NCBI GenBank assembly: GCA_030704615.1
Contig: CM060731.1
Coordinates: 64,400,756 to 64,464,755, forward strand
Length of the DNA: 64,000 nucleotides
Direction: 5' to 3'
Source of the DNA: Takakia lepidozioides
Lineage: Eukaryota; Streptophyta; Takakiopsida; Takakiales; Takakiaceae
The position numbers and the translations under genes were made by a program. This document shows, in pieces, positions 54,776 through 63,762 of the stretch (its first letter is position 1; every line of letters starts with the position of its first letter). The notes below the pieces were generated by a model. It saw only the letters and a list, made by a program, of their open reading frames with translations. It had not been told where the DNA came from and did not search any database.

Positions 54776-55420
54776 CTAAGACAAGACTAAGCACTCCACA
54801 GCCTTTGCCAAGCTCCTGAAACCCTAAAGCTTACATTTCCAGCCACAAGACACTCATCTTGTGGTGCAAGAGCTCTTCTTCCAAGCTCTGAAATCCTAGG
54901 TGCATATTCCATGGTTAGCTCCTGTTCTAGCCCTGCTCTTGCCATGACAAGAGCCCTCTCAATGCTGAAGCTCGAGATTGAAACCCAATCTCAACATACT
55001 CCACAAAGTGCACTGATTTGCCCAAGCCAAATCAGCCCTTTCGTTTGGTCTTGCAATCCTTCACACAATGAAAGCTCGCATTCCCAAGTCCAGTTCTCAG
55101 CTTTGCCACCAAAGCCACTCTAACCTGCTCTTGACTGGTCCTCTTCCCAATCGTGCTTGCTCATGCATGTACACAATCTGAAACCATCAAGGTGCTCTGG
55201 AATTACCTGTAGCATGGTGCTTTCATCTCTGAAGCTGAAGATCGAATGCTAAGGTCTACTACCTCGTAACCCACATCGCCTCCGCTTCTAACAACCAAGA
55301 GCTCCACGGTGCTCCTTGCATAACAACCTGGTTTCTCTCATTCTCAAGCAAAAACCACAAGTGCTACAACTACTCGTAACTCGTATTGACACTCACAGAT
55401 ACGAGCTCATCTTTCTCGAG

Positions 55421-55697
55421 TGATAAAGAAGAAGAATACAAACATAATCTCATGCACTCAAATACAAGTCAAGCCAAGTGCACCCCACGCCATAGAGAAT
55501 CCACACTACGGCGCCATAGCTAGGCGCAGTGAGGCTCAACTCGAGAAAGATGAGCCTCCCGCGCTTGCCGTGAAGATAACCACTCCAGGGCCTAAATCTG
55601 CCTTGATCCCTGGATTGACACTTGGGCTAATCCCAAATGTCAATATGTAAAAGCTAGCTATTTCCTAGCTAGTTTCACACTAGTGGTAAAATAAACT
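55421..55697. repeat. Spacer repeat X, copy 2
   Basis: This is homologous to 3857-4183. Just outside its left end, GCTCATCTTTCTCGAG (55405-55420) is the exact reverse complement of CTCGAGAAAGATGAGC inside the repeat at 55540-55555. In copy 1 the internal word differs by one base and the outer word is absent. Confidence 0.65.
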
Positions 55698-56012
55698 TGA
55701 CAATTCACTTGTATACTAAGATGTAACGCCTTCACAGCCCGGCTGAGGTTATTTTTTCCTCTTGTACTCTTTGTCTTTATAAATATATTTGAGGGCTACT
55801 TTCCCTCATCTGAAGAAAAAAAAAAAAAAAAAAAAAAAAAAAACATATATATTCAACAATGCTTGCAATATTTGCAAAATAACCTAGGGATAACCTAGCT
55901 ACATAACACAAGTTTGCGAGCTCCAAAAAAGTAATAATTGTTGACGAGCACAATCTACTTTCGACCCAACGGCTGATCTGCAAGTGCCACAAATGATGGG
56001 CCTTGGCCAAAG
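55698..56012. other. Poly(A)-ending retroposed segment and short flank
   Basis: Downstream of repeat X the plus strand reads like an LTR R/U5 region (TTGTACTCTTTGTCTTTATAAATATATTTGAGGG, given here only as its position 55763-55796) and then ends in 28 A residues at 55816-55843. That suggests a reverse-transcribed polyadenylated transcript end. Nothing recognisable lies between the A-tract and the LTR of copy C. Confidence 0.5.
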
Positions 56013-56200
56013 TGTCGTGCGCATACATATCGCTACACAACTACATCGCTGTCCAAAACCACACAACACATGTGCACACCACACACTAGTATACCACTAG
56101 TCTACCACTAGTCCAGCCACTAGTCCAACCACTAGGCTACAACTAGTCAGTCACTAGGCTGCCACTACGCTGCCCACTATGGCAGTCACTAGTCCACACA
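56013..56200 (-). repeat. 188-bp 3' LTR of copy C
   Basis: The edges on the element strand are TGTGTGGACTAG and GCACGACA. It directly follows the polypurine tract. No TATA box is obvious on the element strand; the first two thirds are the CACTAG/ACTAGT array. The same length in all three copies supports the boundaries. Confidence 0.88.
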
Positions 56201-56460
56201 ATCGCCCCCCTAGCTGGTGCTTAGGTCCCTCTAAGTCCAGGTAGCCACAAGATGTGATAGTGACCATAGCCTCACTAAGTCCTCCACCACTATCCCTACT
56301 ACAGTCAAACTCGATAGATCAAGAGGCCGGGTGCAAGAGTTGCCCCATCGTTAGTCGCCGTCTTGCAACCTGTGAACTTGAGCTTGGGATCTCATGTATT
56401 GACTCCTATGAGCTTGGCCTCCCATGTCTTGTTAGCTGCCTCCAGTCATGTCCACTGCCA

Positions 56461-59400
56461 CTATCCCAAGCAGTGTGGACACAACCAATCTCCGTCAGGA
56501 ACCTTCTCAAGAGGTGGTGTCAAGCATCCCATATGCCAACCCCTTGAGCACCGATCACACACCAGCATGGTGGCTGCCCCTTTGGCAGACCCACAGAGCA
56601 TGCACCTCAAACCTGCAGGTACCACTGCCAAGTTTGGGTCAACTCTGCCATCGACATTGGGAAGGTGACATGGCGCACAATTACGCACATGGTCTTTCCA
56701 AGTCATGCCATCCCGACCCTCTAAGATCAGGACCCCTGAGGGCAACACCTCTCGAACCCTCAGAATAACACGCCCTGCAGTAACATCCAGAGTCGTAGGA
56801 GCAGTCTGCTGCAAATAAACATAGTCACCAGGGCTAAACCTCCGAACCCCAGGACGATATCCTCCACCACGTATAGTGGCATACCTCAACGTATCACGGT
56901 GCTGTGCAATGGCAAGGTTCTCAAAAGCCATGGGCATGACTTTCTTGAACAACTCTGCACGCTGATCACATGCACGTACCCACACGTCCGGATCGTCAAG
57001 GTTAAGGACTTGAGCAGTGTCCCTACGAATGGCTGCAGGCAAATCCGGCTCTCGGCCAAAGAGAAGGAAATATGGTGAGAAGGAGGCAAGTGATGCTTGT
57101 TTGCTGAACCTGTAGCCCATGGCTAACCAAGGAACCTGAAGATCCCAATCTCCTAGGTGTCCCTTCTGCAAGCCATACTTGCGCAAACCCCTCTTCACCG
57201 TCTGAACAACTCTCTCTGCTAAGCCATCGGCCTCAGGATGATCCCGAGAAGTGGTGCGGTGGTCTATCAAGGCTTTATCACACAAAGCCTGAAACTCCCC
57301 CAAGAACTCTCTCCCTTGGTCCGTGAGTACCTCAGCTGGAGCACCAAATCGGCTAAGCACACGATCCAAGAATGCATACGCAGCCCCCTCACTAGCCTTG
57401 TCAGGCAATGGAACCAACTCAATCCACTTGGAGAAGTGCTCCACCATCACCAACACATATCTGTGGTGGCGCATAGTCAGTGGCAACGGTCCTGCGAAGT
57501 CAAGACTCCACCTGTAGCCCAATCCCATGATAGGTAAAGGATGCAACTGTGGTGTAGGGGCGTTGAATGAAGCACGCACCCTGTCACACACCATGCACCT
57601 AGCCACAAACTGTTGCACCTCTGTATGCATACCACGCCACCAATACTGCCCTTGCAGTAAACTGTGAGTGCGTCGCACTCCAAAATGCCCCAACTCCTCA
57701 TGGGCATGCCGCACTAACCGTGCACGCTGTGTGGGGTGAGGCACAATCCTCACCCGACCATCCTCCCACACTCGAAGTAGGTGTATCCCCTCCCACTTGA
57801 ACCTCTTGGCTCGTTGCAGGATCCGATCCCTCTCCCTGGCAGTCACAATGGCTGCCGTGTCTCCCGTGCGGAGGTAGTCCAACACAGCCGAATCCTCATG
57901 TATATCTCTGGCACCACCTAGCTCATCACTAGCCTCAGGGTCCTCAGACACTCCGTCTACAGTCATCCCTGTTGTAGGTCCAATCTGACCTCCCGATGCC
58001 AAGATACACAAAAATGCAGATGCGTGCCATCCCGGCACCATCTCCTCGTCCGTCTCACCATGCCACCGAGCTCCAGTGTCATCCTGCTGGCTCATGCATG
58101 GATTGCGACTCAATCCATCCGCATCCCGATTGACCAAACCCGGTCGATGCACAACCTGAAAGTCATACTCCTGGAGTATAAGTGCCCACCGTGCAAGCTT
58201 CCCCGTAAGCTTGTCTGACTCCATCAACCACTTGAGTGGCTGGTGATCCGTGACAAGGGTGAAAAGATTGCCGTATAGATAGCACCTGAAGTGTGCCACG
58301 GCCCACACTGCAGCTAAGCACTCTCCCTCATATGAGCTGTACTTAGCCTCTGCAGCGTTGTTCGAGCGGCTAGCGTAAGCCACTACGAACTCTCTTCCCT
58401 CATCATCCACCTGTGTGAGCACCGCTCCAAGCCCCAGCATGCTCCAATCCGTATGCAGCTGAAAGGGACGCCCCCTGATAGGTCGTCTCAAGATAGGCGC
58501 CGAGGTCAACCTCGCCTTGAGCTCTTGAAAAGCTCGTTCCTGCTCATCTTCCCACTGCCACTCCTGGTCCACCTTGGTCAGCTTGGTTAGAGCCTTTGCA
58601 ATGGTACTAAATCCCTTGACAAACCGTCTATAATAGTTTGCCAACCCCATGAAAGCTCGAACTCGGCTCACATCCGTGGGGCGTGGAATTTGTGCAATGG
58701 CCTCTACCTTAGTCTGCTGTACCCCCAATCCTCCAGGATATATCATGTGACCCAGATACTCAATCTGGTTGTGGAAAAACTTGCACTTCCCCGGATGCAA
58801 CTTCAATCCGTGCGCTCTCAAGCGCTCCAATACCACCTGAAGGTGTCTCTCATGCTCCTCCATCGTAACACTAAAGATGATGATGTCATCTATGTAGCAC
58901 CGAGCAAAGTCCACCCCTGCTAGAATCCTATCCATGACTCTCTGAAACTCTGCAGGAGCATTCTTAAGCCCAAATGGTAAGAACCGCCACTGATATAGGC
59001 AATCCTTGCCGTGCTCATTGATCCCCCAGAATGTCGTCTTCTGCTTGTCCGCCTCCTTGATTGGCAACTGGTGATATCCGGATCGTAAATCCAAAGTGCT
59101 AAAGGCCTTAGCATGCCCGATGGCATCAAAGATCTCCTCTGGTGTTGGCATGGCATACTTATCGGACTTGGTCTGACGATTTACAGGCCGGTAATCACCG
59201 CACATACGTCTCTCCGTCCAATTGCCATAGACATCCTTCTTGGCTGGCATCACTGTGGCTGAAGCATACTCTCCACCAGAGAGCTCCACCAAACCTGCCT
59301 CCCAGAGATCTTGAGTCCTCATCTGAATCAAAGACCTCTCCATGTCACTGTATCTATAGGGTCTCCGAAAGATTGGCGTGTCAGTGGCCAACTCAATACG

Positions 59401-59595
59401 GATCTCTTGACCCTTCAGTGCTCCCAAGTCCTTCAAACTGAAGGCAAAGCAATTCCTGTAAGCCCTCAGGAACCGCCGTATACGTCGTCTCTCTCCTCCG
59501 GTGACAATGGGTCCAATGTCAGGCTCCCAATTGTCCTCCGTAACTACAACCTTAAGTCCAGTGGGCTTAGAGGTAGAGGACGCGTCCCGTGGTTG
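56461..59595 (-). CDS. Copy C Pol: reverse transcriptase, RNase H, integrase, PHD finger
   Basis: Numbering here starts at the TTG codon at 59436, but the frame is open back to the UAG at 59598-59596, so it is probably expressed by readthrough, not from its own start (no early ATG). Reverse transcriptase: CGDYRPVNRQTKSDKY, LDLRSGYHQLP, WRFLPFGLKNAP and the active site YIDD at 181-184. RNase H: FQLHTDWS, GECLAAVWAV, TLVTDHQPL. Integrase: zinc-binding HEELGHFG ... CMVCDRV, catalytic D646, D706 and E741. The C-terminus, about 945-991, is a C4HC3 PHD finger (CMLCG, CDRCSRGWHMGC, DWLCPHC), a histone-tail reader fold, in the place where chromoviruses carry a chromodomain. No residue expected for catalysis is missing. 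Confidence 0.92.
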   Translation of the reverse strand, partial: QPRDASSTSKPTGLKVVVTEDNWEPDIGPIVTGGERRRIRRFLRAYRNCFAFSLKDLGALKGQEIRIELATDTPIFRRPYRYSDMERSLIQMRTQDLWEAGLVELSGGEYASATVMPAKKDVYGNWTERRMCGDYRPVNRQTKSDKYAMPTPEEIFDAIGHAKAFSTLDLRSGYHQLPIKEADKQKTTFWGINEHGKDCLYQWRFLPFGLKNAPAEFQRVMDRILAGVDFARCYIDDIIIFSVTMEEHERHLQVVLERLRAHGLKLHPGKCKFFHNQIEYLGHMIYPGGLGVQQTKVEAIAQIPRPTDVSRVRAFMGLANYYRRFVKGFSTIAKALTKLTKVDQEWQWEDEQERAFQELKARLTSAPILRRPIRGRPFQLHTDWSMLGLGAVLTQVDDEGREFVVAYASRSNNAAEAKYSSYEGECLAAVWAVAHFRCYLYGNLFTLVTDHQPLKWLMESDKLTGKLARWALILQEYDFQVVHRPGLVNRDADGLSRNPCMSQQDDTGARWHGETDEEMVPGWHASAFLCILASGGQIGPTTGMTVDGVSEDPEASDELGGARDIHEDSAVLDYLRTGDTAAIVTARERDRILQRAKRFKWEGIHLLRVWEDGRVRIVPHPTQRARLVRHAHEELGHFGVRRTHSLLQGQYWWRGMHTEVQQFVARCMVCDRVRASFNAPTPQLHPLPIMGLGYRWSLDFAGPLPLTMRHHRYVLVMVEHFSKWIELVPLPDKASEGAAYAFLDRVLSRFGAPAEVLTDQGREFLGEFQALCDKALIDHRTTSRDHPEADGLAERVVQTVKRGLRKYGLQKGHLGDWDLQVPWLAMGYRFSKQASLASFSPYFLLFGREPDLPAAIRRDTAQVLNLDDPDVWVRACDQRAELFKKVMPMAFENLAIAQHRDTLRYATIRGGGYRPGVRRFSPGDYVYLQQTAPTTLDVTAGRVILRVREVLPSGVLILEGRDGMTWKDHVRNCAPCHLPNVDGRVDPNLAVVPAGLRCMLCGSAKGAATMLVCDRCSRGWHMGCLTPPLEKVPDGDWLCPHCLG

Positions 59596-59600
59596 CTATG
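59588..59600 (-). promoter_or_regulatory. Candidate stop-codon readthrough site (UAG CAA CCA)
   Basis: The only stop between the two coding halves is TAG at 59598-59596. Both sides are in the same frame, and the following six bases, CAA CCA, fit the CAR-YYA consensus that makes UAG leaky in tobamovirus-type readthrough. Copy B has the same TAG CAA CCA at 48774-48766. Readthrough is inferred, not shown. Confidence 0.7.
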
Positions 59601-62600
59601 CTGCAACCTCTTGAGCAGTACTCCCTACCTGCTCAGTCAATGACAAGGCCTCATCCTGCCCCATCATCTCATCCTTGAGGACCTCCTCAACCCGAGAAGA
59701 ATCCCCAACCTCATCCATCACAGCCGCCTTGGCTGCCAACTCCCTCTGAACCTCGAGCACCTCCCACGTGTGCCATGGATGCATGCACCCCGTGGTCCTC
59801 ACATGCTCGCCCCCACTCACTGCCTGTACCGTCTCGGTAGGCAGAGAGACCATTGAGGGAAGTGTACTCCGCACTCTGCGTTGCTCAGCCAGAGCCAAGC
59901 TGATAATCCAGGTCAAGCAATTGAGATCCATTGCTTGCCCCAACACTTGACGACGTGATGCCTCAGAAAGAGACGACACCGCCGTGGTACCAGTGGTAAA
60001 ACCCATTGCCCGCTCACGCTCGTCAGCATTAGGCTCCACTAACTGCTGCAACTGAGCATCCCACAGGAGGCCAGGTCCACTATCCCGGAAAGCATGCGAT
60101 CCTGGGAAGCTGAGCAGTGTAGGTAATGCTGCTCGTGGTTGACCCACCTTGTTGACCACTGCCAAAGGCGAACGGTCATCGTGTCTCACACGCTGAGACT
60201 GCCTCCCTGTGTCCAGAATGTTATCCACTGTGAGATGTGCTGGCCGCTGCACCCCATCAAATGCACGCTTGAGCAGTGCGGGTGGCATCAAGTTAGTCCA
60301 CCATAGCCGTGGACGATGAGCCCGTGACCCCACTGTAGCTGCATCTAGCAACACTGCTGACCCAAGCCACGACCGGACTTGATGCACACTGGCCATCACC
60401 CTGGCCCGAGAATCGCCCATCAGTGGCACATTCTCCAAGATGTATGCTGGAGATACAGCTTGATGAAGCTGCAAGTGGCGCAAAACCCGCACCATCTCCC
60501 AAAACAGACCCGACCTCGAGTCTCGCAATCCATTGCCATGCCCGGCTGATGAATGCCCTTGGCAGGGCCAACCTGCCACTACCAGATCAATGGAGCCAAC
60601 CCGCTCCAAATCCTGCGCCCCCAGCAACGAAATGTCTGCTGGCAAGGCCTGCTGATATCCACGAATTGCAGACACCGACAACAACTCAGGGTACCGCTGC
60701 ACCAACTGAGCAACATGGCGAAGTGAAACGCGTCGTGCAGTCTCATCCCTCTCCACATACAGGTAACGCCGAACTCGTACACCTGCCTGTAACACAGCAG
60801 CCAATCCGGTGCTGATCCCGCCAAACAAGTCCAGAAGACAAATGCCTTCATCCGGATACTGCCACACAATAGGTGTGGTGTCCAATGGAGACAATTGAGG
60901 TGGTCCTGGTGCAATCCCCACACTCTCCTCCTCTCCTGACGGTACAAAAGCCTCCACCCAGGCTTGTTGCACCCGTCGATCAGCATCCCGCTGCAAATCC
61001 TTGCTCGTGCCCCACAATGGAGTCTGAGCAACCATGGTAGGCAACTCCGCCATACCATACATGTCATCCTGCTCTCCCGGAGGTGGTACATCCTCTGAAT
61101 GAGCATTGCCCTCAAGCAACTCTCTAGGCCAACTCACTGCCGCTGTGAATGCTGCTAGTGTCGGCATCTTGCCTCGCTGGGCAACCGCAACTCCTCCTAT
61201 GAACGTCACAGGGAGCTGCACACGCCGGCCCTCCCCTGACTGCCATGCAGGCCTATAGGAAGCTGACTCCTCCCAAAAATCCAGGGTGAAGCCCATGGGG
61301 TACAACACTGCCCCACCAACCAGGACATCGTATGAGACTGCGTCTGTCACAATGGCCTTGGCTCGCATCACTGAGCCATCTGTAGGGTGATCCGGCCGTA
61401 GTCTGATAGCCAACTCACGCCGTGTCATGCCCCGAGCCTGCTCCGATCCTCCCAGAGACGTCTGTATCTGGAAAGGACAAGGCTCCATATCCGCCTCCGT
61501 GAGGCCCAAGCCTGCAATAGCAGCTCTGCCCAGCATCAATGGCTGAGCTCCCGAGTCCAACAAGACCCGCAGTGGCCGGTACCTCTTGCCTGCCGGTCCA
61601 CTCAAACAGAAAATGCCATCCTGGTTGTCTAACATGACAACTCCAGGTGTCACCATGGCGCGCTCAATGGCTGGCCTAGCTGGCAGCTCCATCAACCTGG
61701 CAGCTGCAGCTTGCCATGGCGCCGCCGTGGCAGTCTTGACCCTCAAATCCGAGGATCCCTCCGGCACTACACCTCCCACTATCTCCGCAGAAGATGAAGT
61801 AACCTCCCCACTCTCACAGAGTGTAGCTGCCAGCCTGAACACCTCAGCTGGTCTTACCCCCGGCGTCGCAATCATGGTAGCCGAGAACAATGGAGCCTGG
61901 CACACAGATGTGGCCGCTCCTAGCAGCACACTAGCTGCCGTAGCCTTGGCAACACTAGGTAGTGGTGCTACCCGTGTAGCTCTCCCCAATGGCATAGTAA
62001 CCTCCGCCTCGGTAACAGTCGGGCGAGAACTAGGTGCCATGGATGGCGTCGACACTGTCTCCGCCAATGTGAATGACTGAGGAAGCCTAGCCTGACGGCT
62101 TGCCTCCCCACGCTGTGGATCCAACTCCACCTCTGCACCTCGTGGCTCAGGAACTCGTGCTGCTCCTCGAGTCACGGCTGCAGCAGACTCCACCTGCACT
62201 AGTGGTAGTGCTGCTCCACACATGAATCCCATGCCTCCCATATCTCCTCCCTCAGGAGCAGGAGGTGGACCATCCGGCCTTAGAGCCGGTACCACCTGAG
62301 CTGTAGCCATGGCAGCGAGCCTCTGCTCTAGCTGCTGAAGCCGGTTGGCCATGCCTTGGTCAACACCCTGACCTCCGCGTCCTTGGCCACGTTGAGCTTG
62401 CCCTTGGCCTCGTGGCTGGCCACCTCGTCCCCTCTGGGCTGCTCCACCTCGCCCCCGGCCACCATTGTTCCCTTGGAACTGGCCTGGGCGCAACTCAGGA
62501 TGCAAACCATAACACTGAGCCTCTCCATGCCCGTGTTTGCCACAATGCCCACACTGTAACTGTGCAGGCTGTGCATGTGCCGGCCCTTTGCCTCCCTCTG

Positions 62601-63762
62601 GACAATCCTTCTTGACATGGGGTCCTCCACATGTCCAGCACACCACATCCGCCCGTTGTTGGCCAGCAAATGAAGGGAGAGACCCCTGCATCTGAGGTCC
62701 TCTCTGCCCTTCCCTGAGCTTCACCTGAGCCCCCTTGTTGCCTTGAGCACGTTGAGGTAGTGGTTGGCTAGGAGCACCACTACCCCGTGGTGTCTCCTTA
62801 GCAAATCCCACCATGACCACTCGTTCCTCCACCATGTTGAGCTCTATCCGCTCTGCCAGCAAAAACACATTTGCTAAGGTGGGTTGGGCCGCTTGTAGGA
62901 GAGTTGCATCCCGCACCCTTCTCCTCAGCTCCTTGTCCAATATCCCATACCAGAATTGGACTGCCTGAGCTTCCGTAACCCCTTGGGTTACATTTATCAA
63001 GCGCCTCATGCGAGTGAAAGCCTCCCTCAAGCTCTCGGTCGGCTTCCGTTGGAACTCTTGCAAGCTCCGCAACTTCTCTGTCCTCACCCCTTGGTAGTTC
63101 CCTCTCAACTCTTCGAAGAACTCCACAACAGGGTTGAAGGCAGGCACGGGTGCTAGTGCTGGTGCGGTAGTGGCTTGGGTGGACGTCGTAGCTACTGTAC
63201 CACCAGTCCCACTGCTGCTTGCTGAAGCTGCCGGTGCAGCGGCAGGTGTAGCCACTGCCCTCGTGGCTCTAGTGCCCCTAGTGATGGAGACATAGTCGGG
63301 TGACCAGTACATCCTCCACTCCTCGATCTCAACCTCATGCCCCCGCCTGAACTCATGGTAATCATCCATAGGCGGCCCCTCAAGGTGCTGAAACAGCCCC
63401 TTCCATGCCATGAAAGGCGTAAATAGTTGTGGATTGCGCATTTGCTGCAAATCACACCAACTATCAAACTCTTGGATAAAATCATCCAACTCGATGGTGC
63501 CCACCGCCCCAGAGTACCTTCGTGGCCCCTTGGTAGCTCCATACATCTCCTCCATTGTGTCCCACAACAATGGCAAAGAAACAACTTGCACCGCCGGTAT
63601 GAGTCCTCCTGATTCACAATCCGAATCAGAACCTTCCGTAGAAGACACAGGAGGTGAAGGTGGCCTAAACCGCACACCTCGTCTCGTGTACCCACTAGTA
63701 TCGCTAGTGCTCGAACCGGCACTGTCCCCAGCAACTAGTGGCACCTCCGTGTTGACACTCAA
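59596..63762 (-). CDS. Copy C Gag, zinc knuckles, protease and C5 cytosine methyltransferase
   Basis: Open frame of 1388 codons. Gag core at about 215-310 (RTEKLRSLQEFQRKPTESLR, FWYGILDKELRRRV), zinc knuckles from C375 (CWTCGGPHVKKDC) and C404 (CGHCGKHGHGEAQC), aspartic protease at D736 (LLDSGAQPLML), then a full cytosine-5 DNA methyltransferase: motif I LLDLFGG around D978, motif IV WPCQ with catalytic C1067, motif VI ENV at 1110, motif VIII SRAHRPR near 1150, and IX-X (ERERAMGF, VLGQAMDLN). Motif order is linear, so it is not a permuted DRM; the DAATVGSRAHRPRLWWTNL stretch resembles DNMT3. There is no ATG at the upstream end of the frame (it opens with TTG after an in-frame TAG); the first in-frame ATG is codon 70 (63555). 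Residues 1-69 still look conserved in copy B, so initiation may involve splicing or a non-AUG codon. Confidence 0.93.
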   Translation of the reverse strand: MSVNTEVPLVAGDSAGSSTSDTSGYTRRGVRFRPPSPPVSSTEGSDSDCESGGLIPAVQVVSLPLLWDTMEEMYGATKGPRRYSGAVGTIELDDFIQEFDSWCDLQQMRNPQLFTPFMAWKGLFQHLEGPPMDDYHEFRRGHEVEIEEWRMYWSPDYVSITRGTRATRAVATPAAAPAASASSSGTGGTVATTSTQATTAPALAPVPAFNPVVEFFEELRGNYQGVRTEKLRSLQEFQRKPTESLREAFTRMRRLINVTQGVTEAQAVQFWYGILDKELRRRVRDATLLQAAQPTLANVFLLAERIELNMVEERVVMVGFAKETPRGSGAPSQPLPQRAQGNKGAQVKLREGQRGPQMQGSLPSFAGQQRADVVCWTCGGPHVKKDCPEGGKGPAHAQPAQLQCGHCGKHGHGEAQCYGLHPELRPGQFQGNNGGRGRGGAAQRGRGGQPRGQGQAQRGQGRGGQGVDQGMANRLQQLEQRLAAMATAQVVPALRPDGPPPAPEGGDMGGMGFMCGAALPLVQVESAAAVTRGAARVPEPRGAEVELDPQRGEASRQARLPQSFTLAETVSTPSMAPSSRPTVTEAEVTMPLGRATRVAPLPSVAKATAASVLLGAATSVCQAPLFSATMIATPGVRPAEVFRLAATLCESGEVTSSSAEIVGGVVPEGSSDLRVKTATAAPWQAAAARLMELPARPAIERAMVTPGVVMLDNQDGIFCLSGPAGKRYRPLRVLLDSGAQPLMLGRAAIAGLGLTEADMEPCPFQIQTSLGGSEQARGMTRRELAIRLRPDHPTDGSVMRAKAIVTDAVSYDVLVGGAVLYPMGFTLDFWEESASYRPAWQSGEGRRVQLPVTFIGGVAVAQRGKMPTLAAFTAAVSWPRELLEGNAHSEDVPPPGEQDDMYGMAELPTMVAQTPLWGTSKDLQRDADRRVQQAWVEAFVPSGEEESVGIAPGPPQLSPLDTTPIVWQYPDEGICLLDLFGGISTGLAAVLQAGVRVRRYLYVERDETARRVSLRHVAQLVQRYPELLSVSAIRGYQQALPADISLLGAQDLERVGSIDLVVAGWPCQGHSSAGHGNGLRDSRSGLFWEMVRVLRHLQLHQAVSPAYILENVPLMGDSRARVMASVHQVRSWLGSAVLLDAATVGSRAHRPRLWWTNLMPPALLKRAFDGVQRPAHLTVDNILDTGRQSQRVRHDDRSPLAVVNKVGQPRAALPTLLSFPGSHAFRDSGPGLLWDAQLQQLVEPNADERERAMGFTTGTTAVSSLSEASRRQVLGQAMDLNCLTWIISLALAEQRRVRSTLPSMVSLPTETVQAVSGGEHVRTTGCMHPWHTWEVLEVQRELAAKAAVMDEVGDSSRVEEVLKDEMMGQDEALSLTEQVGSTAQEVAA

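Larger units (their letters stand above)
45712..55420 (-). mobile_element. Methyltransferase Ty3/gypsy element, copy B (decayed)
   Basis: Copy B has the same order as copy C but is cut at its 3' end by the CACTA terminus: the integrase tail, PHD finger and 3' LTR are missing. Upstream it continues past Gag into a long leader containing two tandem-repeat blocks. Its coding regions carry stops and frameshifts, a 264-bp in-frame deletion in the methyltransferase, a Ser-to-Leu change in the protease DSG motif and a roughly 260-bp insertion at 48285-48546. Its 5' boundary is uncertain; the junction to spacer repeat X at 55421 is where unrelated sequence begins. Confidence 0.8.

Noticed and set aside
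61586-62080. 164-codon plus-strand frames inside copies B and C
   Set aside because: They are antisense shadows of the linker before the protease on the minus strand; the minus strand carries the recognisable domains.
59596-63762. DRM-type methyltransferase
   Set aside because: DRM enzymes have permuted motifs (VI-X before I-V); here motif I comes first and IX-X last.
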